From contig JBMNHZ010000012.1 of NCBI GenBank assembly GCA_050950645.1, forward strand, positions 19,941-83,940: a stretch of DNA of 64,000 nucleotides, in the 5' to 3' direction. The notes beneath the pieces were generated by a model. It was not told where the DNA came from and made no database searches. It saw only the letters and a list, made by a program, of their open reading frames with translations. Position numbers and translations under genes: made by a program. This stretch comes from BRH-c25 sp012519325 (lineage in GTDB: Bacteria > Bacillota > Clostridia > Lutisporales > Lutisporaceae). Each line of letters starts with the position of its first letter. The stretch's first letter is position 1. Below are positions 53,751-63,299 of this stretch, piece after piece.

Positions 53751-54914
53751 ATGGCGAAAATATCAAAAATGGCACAGAAAGTTCAGAGTTCCGCAATTAG
53801 AAAAATGTTCAATTTGGCACTTAGTATGACTGATACAATAAGTTTTGCAGTTGGAGAGCCAGATTTCACCACAGCGGATAATATAATTGAGGCGGCATGT
53901 AAAGCATTTAAGGCGGGTGAGACACATTATACTCCTAATGCAGGTATACTGCCTTTAAGGGAAGCTATAGCCAAAAAACTTAAAAGGAAGAACAATGTTG
54001 ATGTTGACCCTGAGACAGAAATTATGATTACTGCCGGTGGTATGGAAGGATTAATGCTTGCTATGATGGTAATATTGGATCCTGGTGACGAAGTGATATG
54101 CAGCGATCCTTTCTGGACAAACCATCCTTCACAGATAATAATGTGCGGGGCCAAGCCCAGGTTTATAAAGGTATATGAAGAAGATGGCTTCATGTTTAAT
54201 CCGGATAACGTAAGAAAAGCAGTTAACAAAAACACTAAAGCGATATTAATTAATTCTCCCGCAAATCCGACAGGTGGAGTTGCAGACAGAAAGGTGTTGG
54301 AGGAAATTGCAAGAATTGCAATTGAAAATGATCTTATAGTTGTTACTGACGAAGTATATCAGCATCTGATTTATGATGATGAAGAATTTGTCAGTATAGC
54401 GTCACTGCCGGATATGAAGGAAAGAACAGTCATAATTGACAGCTTTTCAAAGGCCTATGCAATGACAGGCTGGAGAATAGGTTATGCAGCCGGCTGCAGA
54501 GAAATATTGCGGAATATGATAAAGCTTCATGAAAACGTGGTTTCTTGTATAAACACACCTTCTCAGTATGGGGCAATTGAGGCTTTGGAGGGCCCGCAGG
54601 ATTATCTGCAGTACATGCTTGATAAATATGCAGCCAGGAGAAAACTGATTGTTGAAGGAATAAACAGTATTGAAAAGCTTTCCTGCATAAAACCGAAGGG
54701 TGCATTCTATGCATTCCCCAATATTACTAAGACAGGAATGAAATCAGAAGAATTTGCAATGGAGCTTCTAAAGAAGACCGGTGTAGTAGTAGTTCCAGGC
54801 TCAGGATTCGGAGAAGCCGGAGAGGGGTATATCAGAATATCCTATGCTACCTCTGAAGAGAAAATAATAGAAGGACTAAAGAGAATGAAGACCTTTGTGG
54901 AGGGTTTAAAATAA
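53751..54914 (+). CDS. Class I PLP aminotransferase
   Basis: A 387-residue fold-type I aminotransferase of the AspC/PatA-like group. Motifs are SFAVGEPDFTT, NSPANPTGG, DEVYQHLIYDD, and the PLP Lys in DSFSKAYAMTGWRIGYAAG. The C-terminal substrate Arg is in GYIRISYATS. It exchanges an amino group between an amino acid and a 2-oxoacid. Its position between an amino-acid-type importer and sugar-acid enzymes hints at an amino-containing substrate. The exact substrate is unknown. Confidence 0.88.
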   Translation: MAKISKMAQKVQSSAIRKMFNLALSMTDTISFAVGEPDFTTADNIIEAACKAFKAGETHYTPNAGILPLREAIAKKLKRKNNVDVDPETEIMITAGGMEGLMLAMMVILDPGDEVICSDPFWTNHPSQIIMCGAKPRFIKVYEEDGFMFNPDNVRKAVNKNTKAILINSPANPTGGVADRKVLEEIARIAIENDLIVVTDEVYQHLIYDDEEFVSIASLPDMKERTVIIDSFSKAYAMTGWRIGYAAGCREILRNMIKLHENVVSCINTPSQYGAIEALEGPQDYLQYMLDKYAARRKLIVEGINSIEKLSCIKPKGAFYAFPNITKTGMKSEEFAMELLKKTGVVVVPGSGFGEAGEGYIRISYATSEEKIIEGLKRMKTFVEGLK

Positions 54915-54951
54915 TTGCAGGACAGTATTCAGATAATAGGAGGAGAGCACT

Positions 54952-55974
54952 TTGAAAGCTGCAGTTTTGAAAAACTGGAAAGAGCTTAAGATTGAAGAGA
55001 TTGAAAAACCTACGCTAAAACCCGGCGAGTGTTTGATAAAGGTTATTTATGCCGGCGTGTGCGGTTCGGATGTGCACATATACCACGGGAATCATGCAAC
55101 GGCAAGGGTACCTGTAGTTATGTGCCATGAAATAGTTGGAGAAATTGTAGAAATAAACGGAGAAAGCAAGAATCTCAAGACTGGGGATAAGGTTACCGTA
55201 GAACCCCTTATAAGCTGCGGTGAATGTGAAGCCTGCAGAAATGGTAACGAGCATGTATGCAATACACTGAAACTGCTCGGTATCCATGTTAACGGCGGGT
55301 TTGCGGAATATGTCAAAGCGGATATTAAGAAAGTGGTTAAGCTTGATGGTATCCCAATGGACGTTGCGATACTGACAGAGCCCTTGGCAGTTGGTCTCCA
55401 TGTTGTCAGAAGATCAGAATTGAAGATAGGCCAGACAGCACTGGTAATAGGGGGCGGCCCCATAGGGCTGGTGGTATCAATAATGGCAAAATTGGCAGGA
55501 GCAGTTAGGGTTGTTGTATCTGAAGGAAACAAAGAACGTATTAAATTGGCAGAAGAATTTGGATTTGATACAATAAACGCCTTTGAAGATAATATTCAGG
55601 ACAAGGTTAAAGAGTTTACAAACGGTGAAGGATTCGATGTGGTATATGAAGTAAGCGGATCAAAGTCGGGAGTTGCATCAGCCCTATCTGCATGTAAAGT
55701 CAGAGGAACTGTGGCCCATGTAGGTTTTTGCAGCGGGAACTATGAATACAACCATATGCCGATAATATTCAAAGAATTGAAGGTAGTCGGCTGCAGGGTT
55801 TATCCTATGCAGGACTTCATAGACACAGTACCGGTTGTAAGGAATATCATAGAGAATAATATCTTCGACTTAAAAAAGTTGATAAGTGATGTCATGACCC
55901 TGGAAGAACTGCCGAAAGCTATAGATATGATGACAAAGGGCATTAACTTATCCAAAATAGTTATTAAAATATAG
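54952..55974 (+). CDS. Zinc-dependent sugar/polyol dehydrogenase
   Basis: A 340-residue medium-chain dehydrogenase. Catalytic zinc Cys is in YAGVCGSDVHIYHG near residue 37. The structural zinc loop is CGECEACRNGNEHVC near residue 90. The Rossmann motif is VIGGGPIGLVVSIMAK near residue 165. It resembles sorbitol/threonine/L-gulonate-type dehydrogenases and would oxidise a secondary alcohol on a sugar acid or polyol. TTG start behind GGAGAG. Confidence 0.85.
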   Translation: MKAAVLKNWKELKIEEIEKPTLKPGECLIKVIYAGVCGSDVHIYHGNHATARVPVVMCHEIVGEIVEINGESKNLKTGDKVTVEPLISCGECEACRNGNEHVCNTLKLLGIHVNGGFAEYVKADIKKVVKLDGIPMDVAILTEPLAVGLHVVRRSELKIGQTALVIGGGPIGLVVSIMAKLAGAVRVVVSEGNKERIKLAEEFGFDTINAFEDNIQDKVKEFTNGEGFDVVYEVSGSKSGVASALSACKVRGTVAHVGFCSGNYEYNHMPIIFKELKVVGCRVYPMQDFIDTVPVVRNIIENNIFDLKKLISDVMTLEELPKAIDMMTKGINLSKIVIKI

Positions 55975-55991
55975 CCTAAGGAGGGTTCATT

Positions 55992-56753
55992 TTGATACTT
56001 GATATGTTTAAACTTGATGGTAAGGTTGCCATAGTAACCGGTGCCAATTCAGGCATTGGACAAGGTATAGCGGTTGGATTTGCAGAAGCAGGCGCCGATA
56101 TAGTCGGAGTAGGAAGAAGCGACATGAGTGAAACCAAGAAGCTTGTGGAAGCCGCCGGCAGGAGGCTCTTGCCTGTTAAGGCAGATTTGCTGTCCCTTGA
56201 GCCTATAGACAGGATTGTAGAAGAATCTGTAAAGGAATTCGGCCATATCGATATACTGGTTAATAATGCCGGTATCATTAAAAGGACTCCTGCAATAGAT
56301 TTTTCTGAAAAGGACTGGGACGATACATTAAATACGAATCTAAAGACAGTGTTTTTTTTGAGCCAGGCGGTGGCAAGGCAGTTCATAAAGCAAGGGGTCG
56401 GAGGCAAGATAATTAATATTGCTTCCATGCTGTCCTTTCAGGGCGGTATTCTTGTACCTGCATATACCTCTAGCAAAAGTGCGGTTATGGGTTTAACCAG
56501 GGCCCTTTCCAATGAGTGGATCAAAGATAATATCAATGTAAATGCAATAGCACCCGGATATATAGCTACAAAAAATACAAAACCTATTAGAGATGATGAA
56601 AAAAGAAACTCCGAGATACTGGCAAGAATACCTGCCGGCAGGTGGGGAACACCTGCGGATATTATGGGAGCTGCGGTTTTTCTTGCTTCCGATGCGGCGG
56701 CTTATGTAAATGGATATACCATTGCTGTTGACGGCGGGTGGCTGGCAAGGTAA
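55992..56753 (+). CDS. kduD: 2-keto-3-deoxy-D-gluconate 5-dehydrogenase (KduD-like)
   Basis: A 253-residue short-chain dehydrogenase. The cofactor motif is TGANSGIGQGIAVG, with NNAG, the catalytic Ser in ASMLSF and YTSSK (Tyr-x-x-x-Lys). The strongly KduD-like tail contains ARIPAGRWGTPADI and VNGYTIAVDGGWLAR. It interconverts 2,5-diketo-3-deoxygluconate and KDG, the step joining 4-deoxy-5-keto-uronate catabolism to KDG kinase. The TTG start follows AAGGAGGG. Confidence 0.9.
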   Translation: MILDMFKLDGKVAIVTGANSGIGQGIAVGFAEAGADIVGVGRSDMSETKKLVEAAGRRLLPVKADLLSLEPIDRIVEESVKEFGHIDILVNNAGIIKRTPAIDFSEKDWDDTLNTNLKTVFFLSQAVARQFIKQGVGGKIINIASMLSFQGGILVPAYTSSKSAVMGLTRALSNEWIKDNINVNAIAPGYIATKNTKPIRDDEKRNSEILARIPAGRWGTPADIMGAAVFLASDAAAYVNGYTIAVDGGWLAR

Positions 56754-56865
56754 CGGCATATAGAACAAAAAAAATAAAGTTTATAGGTGAGTATTGGCTG
56801 GGCGACCATCATATACTCACTTTTGGCATACTGACGATTTAATTATGTTTATAAGGAGTGATAAA

Positions 56866-57765
56866 ATGAAAATCCCATACGGAATTATGCCTGCTGCATT
56901 GACAATCTGGAATGAGGATGAAACCTTTAATCAAAAAGGGATGGAACGTTATCTTCAATGGCTTTTGGATAACGGAGCCCACTCAATCTCTGCCTGCGGA
57001 AGTACCGGAGAGAATATTGCAATGCATATGGAGGAACAGAAGAAGGTAATCGAAGTTACTGTAAAAACCGTTGCAGGTCAGGTACCGGTATATGTTGGTA
57101 CCGGCAGATATACCACAAGTGCCACTGTTGAACTTAGCAAATTTGCCGAAGCTGTCGGAGCTGATGGTGTAATGATAATTCTTCCATATTATTTAAAGCC
57201 TTATAAGGGAGCTGCAATGGATCATTACAGAGCCGTATCCAAAGAGATAAACATACCGATCATGGTATATAACAACCCGTGGTTTGCCGGCTATGAGCTG
57301 AATGCCAAGGATATAAAGAAGCTTGTTGACGAGGGAGTTGTAAACTCAGTAAAATCGGCTCATGGAGATGCTGCAAGAATACATGAGTTAAAATTTGAAT
57401 GCGGCGATAGGCTGAAGGTTTTTTATGGTCACGATTATGCAGGACTGGAAGGTATAGCAGCAGGTGCCGACGGATGGCTGTCGGGAATACTAAGCGCCCT
57501 GCCAAAGCAGTGCAGGCAGATATATGATGCGGTAGCAGTTGAGAAGGACATTGAAAAAGGCAGGAAGATACTGAATAAGCTCATACCTTTTATTAATTAC
57601 CTTACATATGAGAAAGTTGACGAGAAGCCCCACTGGCTGGAAATATTCAAAGCAGCCGTCAATATGCAGGGAATACCTGTAGGCAAGCCCAGAAGACCCC
57701 TTGGTAAATTGGACAATGAGAATATTGAGAAGCTTAGGAAGGTTCTGGATATCGCATTAAGTTAG
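56866..57765 (+). CDS. DapA/NanA-family class I aldolase
   Basis: A 299-residue TIM barrel. The GSTGE phosphate/carboxylate motif is near residue 45, the catalytic Tyr in MVYNNPW near residue 132, and the Schiff-base Lys in NSVKSAHGD near residue 161. It is a pyruvate-type aldolase or dehydratase. The sugar-acid context argues for a 2-keto-3-deoxy acid over lysine biosynthesis. The start is ATG 56866 after AAGGAGTG. Confidence 0.86.
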   Translation: MKIPYGIMPAALTIWNEDETFNQKGMERYLQWLLDNGAHSISACGSTGENIAMHMEEQKKVIEVTVKTVAGQVPVYVGTGRYTTSATVELSKFAEAVGADGVMIILPYYLKPYKGAAMDHYRAVSKEINIPIMVYNNPWFAGYELNAKDIKKLVDEGVVNSVKSAHGDAARIHELKFECGDRLKVFYGHDYAGLEGIAAGADGWLSGILSALPKQCRQIYDAVAVEKDIEKGRKILNKLIPFINYLTYEKVDEKPHWLEIFKAAVNMQGIPVGKPRRPLGKLDNENIEKLRKVLDIALS

Positions 57766-57779
57766 GAGGAGGTATTGTA

Positions 57780-58781
57780 ATGAAAAAATTCATTAACAAC
57801 CCTAAGAATTTTGTCAATGAGATGATAGAAGGCATACTTTTTGCTCATTCTGAGAAGCTTAAATGCATTAATAATGATTTAAGGTGTCTTGTAAGGGCTG
57901 ATAAGATTAAGGAAGGCAAAGTAGGAGTCATGACCGGCGGAGGCTCGGGGCATCTCCCATTATTTTTGGGCTATATCGGAAATAACCTGATTGACGGAGC
58001 TGCGGTTGGAGGGGTTTTTCAATCTCCAAGTGCGGAACAGATGTATCAGGTTACAAAAGAAATTGATCAGGGCAGCGGTGTCCTTTATTTATACGGAAAT
58101 TATACAGGAGACATAATCAACTTTGATATGGCCTCGGAAATGGCGGATATGGACGGAATAAAGACCATGCAGGTTCTGGGAAATGATGATTGCGCCTCTT
58201 CAATAAAGGGTGAGGAAAACAAAAGAAGAGGAGTTGCAGGACTGATATTCGCATACAAGACAGCCGGCGCCTATGCGGAGGAAGGAGCATCTCTGGAAGA
58301 AGTCGCAAGGGTTGCACAGAAGACAGTAGATAATACCCGTACCATGGGTGTTGCCTTATCTCCATGCATCATACCCGAAGTAGGGCATTCAACCTTTGAA
58401 ATAGGCGATGATGAAATGGAAATAGGAATGGGTATACACGGAGAACCTGGGATTAACAGGGGAAAGCTTATGACAGCCGATGATACCGTTGATGTAATGC
58501 TCGAGCATATATTCGGGGACTTTGAGTATAAGGCCGGGGATGAAGCAGCCGTAATAATAAACGGCTTGGGAGCTACCCCTCTTGAAGAGCTGTACATTAT
58601 TTATAGGAAAGTCCATCTTGCATTAAAGGAAAAAGGAGTAAAGGTGCATAGAGTTTATATAGGAGAATTTGCAACCTCTATGGAAATGTCAGGAATGTCC
58701 ATATCTCTGCTTAAACTGGATGATGAACTTAAAAGATTGATAGATGCACCCTGCGATTCCCCATTTTTTAAACAATTATAA
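57780..58781 (+). CDS. dhaK: Dihydroxyacetone-kinase-type subunit K
   Basis: A 333-residue DhaK-fold protein. Features are MTGGGSGHLPLF near residue 45, GNYTGDIINFDMA near residue 108, and the EIGMGIHGEPG loop near residue 218, where the His forms the hemiaminal with the keto-substrate. With DhaL it phosphorylates dihydroxyacetone or another short ketose such as erythrulose. No dhaM was found, so ATP or an unlinked phosphodonor is implied. Its last codon and stop (TTA TAA) are the first bases of the repeat that separates it from dhaL. Confidence 0.88.
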   Translation: MKKFINNPKNFVNEMIEGILFAHSEKLKCINNDLRCLVRADKIKEGKVGVMTGGGSGHLPLFLGYIGNNLIDGAAVGGVFQSPSAEQMYQVTKEIDQGSGVLYLYGNYTGDIINFDMASEMADMDGIKTMQVLGNDDCASSIKGEENKRRGVAGLIFAYKTAGAYAEEGASLEEVARVAQKTVDNTRTMGVALSPCIIPEVGHSTFEIGDDEMEIGMGIHGEPGINRGKLMTADDTVDVMLEHIFGDFEYKAGDEAAVIINGLGATPLEELYIIYRKVHLALKEKGVKVHRVYIGEFATSMEMSGMSISLLKLDDELKRLIDAPCDSPFFKQL

Positions 58782-58929
58782 CGAAGCAAAAAGATGTCTC
58801 TCACTTCTATAAGTGGTGGATACTGCTTTAGTTGTCCAACAGGCGGTGAGCATATCTCCCGCCTCGTTGAAACGCTCGGATAGGTTTTTGCTAGTGTGCA
58901 AAAACCCTTAGTGAAATCTTGTTATAACG
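58776..58929. repeat. Structured intergenic repeat, copy 2
   Basis: 154 bp bounded by TTATAACG at each end, wedged between dhaK and dhaL. The right 85 bases match copy 1 (12007-12091). The GGTTTTT hairpin is lengthened here to GGTTTTTGC/GCAAAAACC, a change that keeps pairing. About 35 extra bases occupy the apical part of the first helix. Confidence 0.75.
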
Positions 58930-58940
58930 AGGTGTTGACG

Positions 58941-59579
58941 ATGGATTATATTGATAAGAAAGATATGATCGGGATATTCAATGAGATAAGAAAAATATTT
59001 TCTGAACAGAAGGAGGAACTACTGAAGCTTGACTCTGCAATAGGGGATGGAGATTTAGGACTTACAATGGAAGCAGGTTTTGATAGAATATGCGAGAACT
59101 TCAGCAATCTTGAGCCGGAAGAGGATATGGGAGTTCTACTGAAAAAGTCAGGATTTGCAATGGCTGCTGCGGCACCTTCCACCATGGGCACTCTTATTGC
59201 GACTGCCATAATGAAGTCCGGCGACGTTGTTAAAGGCAAGACCTGCATTGACAGGCAGGACATACCCGAGATGATAAAAAACGCAATAGTGGGAATAGAA
59301 CAGAGAGGCAAAGCCCAAAGAGGCGAGAAGACTATACTGGACGCATTATATCCGACCCTAGAAAGTTGCGAAGCAGCCGTTAACAAGGACTTGCCTTTGG
59401 CGGAGATATTCCGCCTAGCATATGAGGGAGCGAAAAAAGGCGTTGAAGATACAAAAGCAATGCAGTCTGTTCACGGAAAAGCAGCGGTTTACAGGGAAAA
59501 GACCATAGGGAAGCAGGATCCCGGAGCTACTGCAGGGATGTACATATTTAAAGGGATATATGAGTATTGTATAAAATGA
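58941..59579 (+). CDS. dhaL: Dihydroxyacetone-kinase-type subunit L
   Basis: A 212-residue all-helical ADP/ATP-binding subunit. The Mg-binding Asp cluster is in SAIGDGDLGLTMEAGF near residue 28. Also conserved are PSTMGTLIATAIM, GEKTILDALYP, and the C-terminal QDPGATAGM. ATG 58941 follows GAGGTG from the repeat's right edge, so the repeat helps provide its ribosome site. Confidence 0.88.
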   Translation: MDYIDKKDMIGIFNEIRKIFSEQKEELLKLDSAIGDGDLGLTMEAGFDRICENFSNLEPEEDMGVLLKKSGFAMAAAAPSTMGTLIATAIMKSGDVVKGKTCIDRQDIPEMIKNAIVGIEQRGKAQRGEKTILDALYPTLESCEAAVNKDLPLAEIFRLAYEGAKKGVEDTKAMQSVHGKAAVYREKTIGKQDPGATAGMYIFKGIYEYCIK

Positions 59580-59597
59580 CAATGGAGGTGGTATGAC

Positions 59598-61316
59598 ATG
59601 AAAGTCAAATCCAAAAGAATTAAATTCAGCATAGGGAAAAAGATAATTCTGGGATTCCTGGCAGTTGTGGTTATTTTCTCTGCATCCACAATATATTCAT
59701 ATAATACAATAAAAAGCTTGAACATGGGATATGAAAAGCTTATAAATGAAACAACAAAGAGTGTGATACTGGCTGAAAATATGAAGTCGGATGCGCTGGA
59801 AAAGGTACAGTGTCTCAGCAAATTTATTATCAGCGGTGATGATAAGAATTTAGATATGATAGCCGAGTATGATATTTCCTTCAATGAAAAAAAGTATAAT
59901 CTTGAACAGCTGCTTGAGACGGATGAAAGCAAAAATGCCTTAAAAGCGCTTTCCAATGCAAACTCTGAGTATAATAATCTGATTGAGGAAATAAGAGCTC
60001 TGTTGGTAAACAAGGAAGCTGATAAGGTAATGGAAGTCTTAAACGGCAAGGGATCCCGGATATTGGAGGATATTGTCCTAAGTGCCGATACGATTGTGAT
60101 ACTGGCGGAAGGTTTATTGAATGAGGGGAATGCAGAGCAATCGATGAATGGACAGGCTATTATTATAAATCTGTTAATATTGACTTTTATTACGATTATA
60201 GTATCAATTCTGCTGTCATTGTATATTTCAAGAGTGATATCAAAACCCGTGGTGAAATTGTCTGCCGGTGCGGAAAAAATCGCTGAGGGAGATTTGACTG
60301 CAGATGACATACATATCAGAAACAAGGATGAGATAGGTGATTTGGCAAAATCCTTTAATAAAATGCTGGCAAGCCTGAAGACGATTGCGGAAAAAACAAC
60401 GCAAAGCTCATATGGGGTAGGCAGCTTCTGCCCAGGAGCTTCATGGCGGGAAGTGAGACCGCATCTTCCGCATTGGAAGAAATAGTCGCTTCCGTGCAGA
60501 ATGTTTCCACAGCGCATTGAAAATCAGAAATTCAATATAGACAATATATCAAGTGCCATGGATGAAACTTCTGCAGAAATAGAGCAGATCGCTTCGAATA
60601 TGCAATATGTCAGTAATAATGCACAGACCCTGAGCAATCTGTCAAGCAGAGGGTATGAAGCTCTTGACGATGTAATTAATCAAATGGAAAAGATCAATGC
60701 AAGATCAGAAGATTCGGTAAAGGCAGTAAAATCCCTTGAAGACATGTCCAAGAAAGTAGAGGCTGTTACAAACATGATAACTGAAGTTTCAAATCAAACC
60801 AATCTTTTAGCTCTTAATGCAGCTATTGAGGCAGCAAGGGCAGGAGAACAGGGAAGAGAGTTTTCCGTTGTAGCGGAGGAGGTAAGAAAACTGGCTGAAC
60901 AGTCTAGTTCTGCTGCAAACGAAATATCTAACATAATTATGAGCATGAACGATCAAATCGAGAGCATAGTGAGTATAATCGAAGATGAGGCATCGGAGAT
61001 ACAAGCCGGGGAAAAGGTTGTAAGCCAGGCTAATTCATCCTTCGATGAAATATCAAAGGGTGTTGAAAGCATAATATCTCAGGTACAGGGAGTAAGCGCC
61101 GCTACCCAACAGATAACCTCCGGCATAGAGCAGGTAGTTGCGGCAACAGGGGAAATACTGGAGTCTGCTTCAAACAATTCTTCAAGTGTACAGAATGTTT
61201 CTTTGGCGATAGAAGAACAGGCGGCAAGTGTGGAGATAATATCAAACAAAGCGTCGGCCCTTGCAGAGCTGGCAGCTGAACTTGAAGCTACTGTTTCTAT
61301 TTTTAAGGTTAAATAA
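59598..61316 (+). pseudogene. Methyl-accepting chemotaxis protein, frameshifted
   Basis: About 571 residues if repaired. A membrane helix (about 14-34), a helical extracellular domain (35-195), a second membrane helix (about 196-216), HAMP (ISRVISKPVVKLSAGAEKIAEGDL), and a signalling domain whose hairpin tip reads NLLALNAAIEAARAGEQGREFSVVAEEVRKLAEQS. Three single-base insertions (near 60421, 60442 and 60516) break the first methylation-helix region; together they return to the original frame. All domains are otherwise intact, so base-calling error is likely. Its place suggests chemotaxis toward the sugar acids. Confidence 0.85.
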
Positions 61317-61320
61317 TAGT

Positions 61321-61370
61321 AAAGGGATGTCGCTAACTACTTATTCAATAGTATGCGACATCCCCTTTTA
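61321..61370. terminator. Bidirectional terminator
   Basis: AAAGGGATGTCGC at 61321-61333 pairs with GCGACATCCCCTTT at 61355-61368 (one bulge). T residues follow on the plus strand and A residues lie on the other side, so it can serve both the chemoreceptor gene and the convergent regulator gene. Confidence 0.8.
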
Positions 61371-61381
61371 TTGCTTTTTAA

Positions 61382-62173
61382 TCAACTCTTTCTGTAACCC
61401 AGTTCCTTTGATATTCTTTCGGTAGTGTGCAGGAGCATGGCTTTATATTTTTCTTCAATGGATTCGATAGTAATTGAAGAAGCCACACCCGATATGCTTA
61501 CAGAGCCGATGACCTTTTTTCTGTAGTCCAATATCGGTGCTGCCACACATCTTACACCAGGTTCGTTTTCAAGATCATCAATGGCATAACCCCGCTCTCT
61601 TACCTTGTGTATTTCATCAAGAAATTTTTCCGGATCGGTAATTGTTAAGGGAGTATTTGCATTCATTCCGGTATGTTTTAGCATATCTTTGATTTTTTCA
61701 TCTGAAAAACCTGAAATCAAAACTTTTCCGTTGGCAGTCGAATGTATGTTGTTTCTTGTGCCGATACCTGCTGCAAGTTTGATATTTCCTTTATTGTCTA
61801 TCTTATCTATATACATAACAGAAAAATTGGTTTCATCAAAAATTGCCAGATATATTGTCTCTCCACTCAAGTTCCCCAATTCCATCAAATACGGATGGGC
61901 CAGGTTTTGCAGACCCATATTGTTTTGGGCTAAATTGCCCAGCGTAATCAGCTCAAAACCAAGAATGTACTCTCCGTCTTCATTTTCCTTAACATAATCC
62001 CAGGCGATTAAGTTCTGAAGGATTCTGTAAACGGTACTAATATGCAAATCGACACGCTCAGATATCTCAGTAAGTGTCAAGCCTTTATCTTTAGCTTTGG
62101 AGATCGCATCAACAATTGTTAATGCCCTGTTTATTGATTGTATAAAAAATTTATCATCGCAGGGTTTTTTCAC
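61382..62173 (-). CDS. IclR-family transcriptional regulator (KdgR-like)
   Basis: 263 residues. The winged helix-turn-helix is at the N-terminus (LTLTEISERVDLHISTVYRIL) and the GAF-like effector domain follows (GETIYLAIFDETNFSVMYIDKID, ARGIGTRNNIHSTANGKV-like segment, CVAAPILDYRKKVIGSVSISG). I prefer the GTG at 62173, behind GGGAG; an ATG at 62203 lacks a ribosome site. Members such as KdgR repress sugar-acid genes and are released by KDG. It probably controls the flanking operons. Confidence 0.88.
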   Translation of the reverse strand: MKKPCDDKFFIQSINRALTIVDAISKAKDKGLTLTEISERVDLHISTVYRILQNLIAWDYVKENEDGEYILGFELITLGNLAQNNMGLQNLAHPYLMELGNLSGETIYLAIFDETNFSVMYIDKIDNKGNIKLAAGIGTRNNIHSTANGKVLISGFSDEKIKDMLKHTGMNANTPLTITDPEKFLDEIHKVRERGYAIDDLENEPGVRCVAAPILDYRKKVIGSVSISGVASSITIESIEEKYKAMLLHTTERISKELGYRKS

Positions 62174-62221
62174 ACTATTCAACTCCCAAACTGCAGAATG
62201 CATAAATTATCACATAAAACT

Positions 62222-62250
62222 ATTATAATTTATATATATATTTAAAACAA
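62222..62250 (-). promoter_or_regulatory. Promoter of the iclR-type regulator gene
   Basis: On the minus strand, TTGTTT (complement of 62245-62250) and TATAAT (complement of 62222-62227) are 17 bp apart. Confidence 0.6.
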
Positions 62251-62268
62251 TACCAATCTTGTTATAAT

Positions 62269-63294
62269 TTACCTCTGAACCCTTCCGGATGCATCTCCGC
62301 CCATCAGGGATTCAACCTCGCTTACTGGACACATGGTTGGCATCCCCTTCAATGGTGTGCTTCAGACAGGATGCCGCAACTGCAAATTCCAATGCATCCT
62401 GCATGTCGTACCCTGTTGTAAGTCCGTATATAAGTCCCGCTCCGAAGGAATCACCGCCGCCGACCCTATCGACAATGTGTATGCTGTATTTTCTGGACTT
62501 AAAAAAGCTGCTTCCGTCATATAGCATTGCAGACCATCCGTTTTCAGAAGCGCTAATGCTCTCTCTTAAAGTAATTGCCGCACATCTCAGGCCAAACCTT
62601 GAAACAAGCTCGGAGGCTACCTTTCTTGTAACCCTCGTCACTCAAGGTTCCCCCCGTTATATCAGTATTTTCTGCTTTTATACCGAATACCTTTTCAGCA
62701 TCCTCTTCATTAGCAATAACCACATCACAATGTTTGACAAGTTCATTCATTACTTTTCCCGCTTTTTCGGTAGACCACAATTTTTTCCTGTAATTTAAGT
62801 CAACACTTATTGTCGCTCCTGCGGATTTTGCTGCTAATATAGCATCCAATGTAAGTTCGGCCACATTATCTCCCAATGCAGGAGTAATTCCCGTAAAGTG
62901 GAACCACTCTGCCCCCTTCATTATTGCATCCCAGTCAAAATCCTCTTTTTTAGCTTCGGATATGGCAGGAGTGAGCTCTGTCATAGATTACCTTTGAAGG
63001 TCTTTGAGATGCTCCCCTTTCGCAAAAATAAATACCGATTCGGTCTCCGCCCCTGGTTATATATTGAGTGCCGACCCCGTAGCGCCTGAGTTCGTTAACG
63101 GCAGCCTGACCAATTTCATGTTTGGGCAGCTTGGTTACAAAGTATGCATCCTTTCCGTAGTTGGCAAGGGATACGGCTACATTCGCCTCCCCGCCCCCAT
63201 AGACAACTCCGAATTCTTTAGCCTGAACGAACCTGTCATACCCGACAGGTGCAAGGCGCAGCATTGTTTCTCCGAAAGTTACGATTTTACCCAT
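62269..63294 (-). pseudogene. kdgK: 2-keto-3-deoxygluconate kinase, frameshifted
   Basis: A PfkB-family kinase of about 340 residues if repaired. It begins MGKIVTFGETMLRLAP, has GGGEANVAVSLANYG near residue 33, and the C-terminal catalytic motif DRVGGGDSFGAGL. Three single-base insertions, near 62327, 62620 and 62968, break it. Removing them restores DRAHSAISEAKK, EGYKKVASELV and a normal C-terminus ending at the TAA at 62269. It makes KDPG from KDG. It follows the aldolase gene by five bases, with the ribosome site inside that gene's end. Error is likelier than decay. Confidence 0.85.
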
Positions 63295-63299
63295 TCAAG

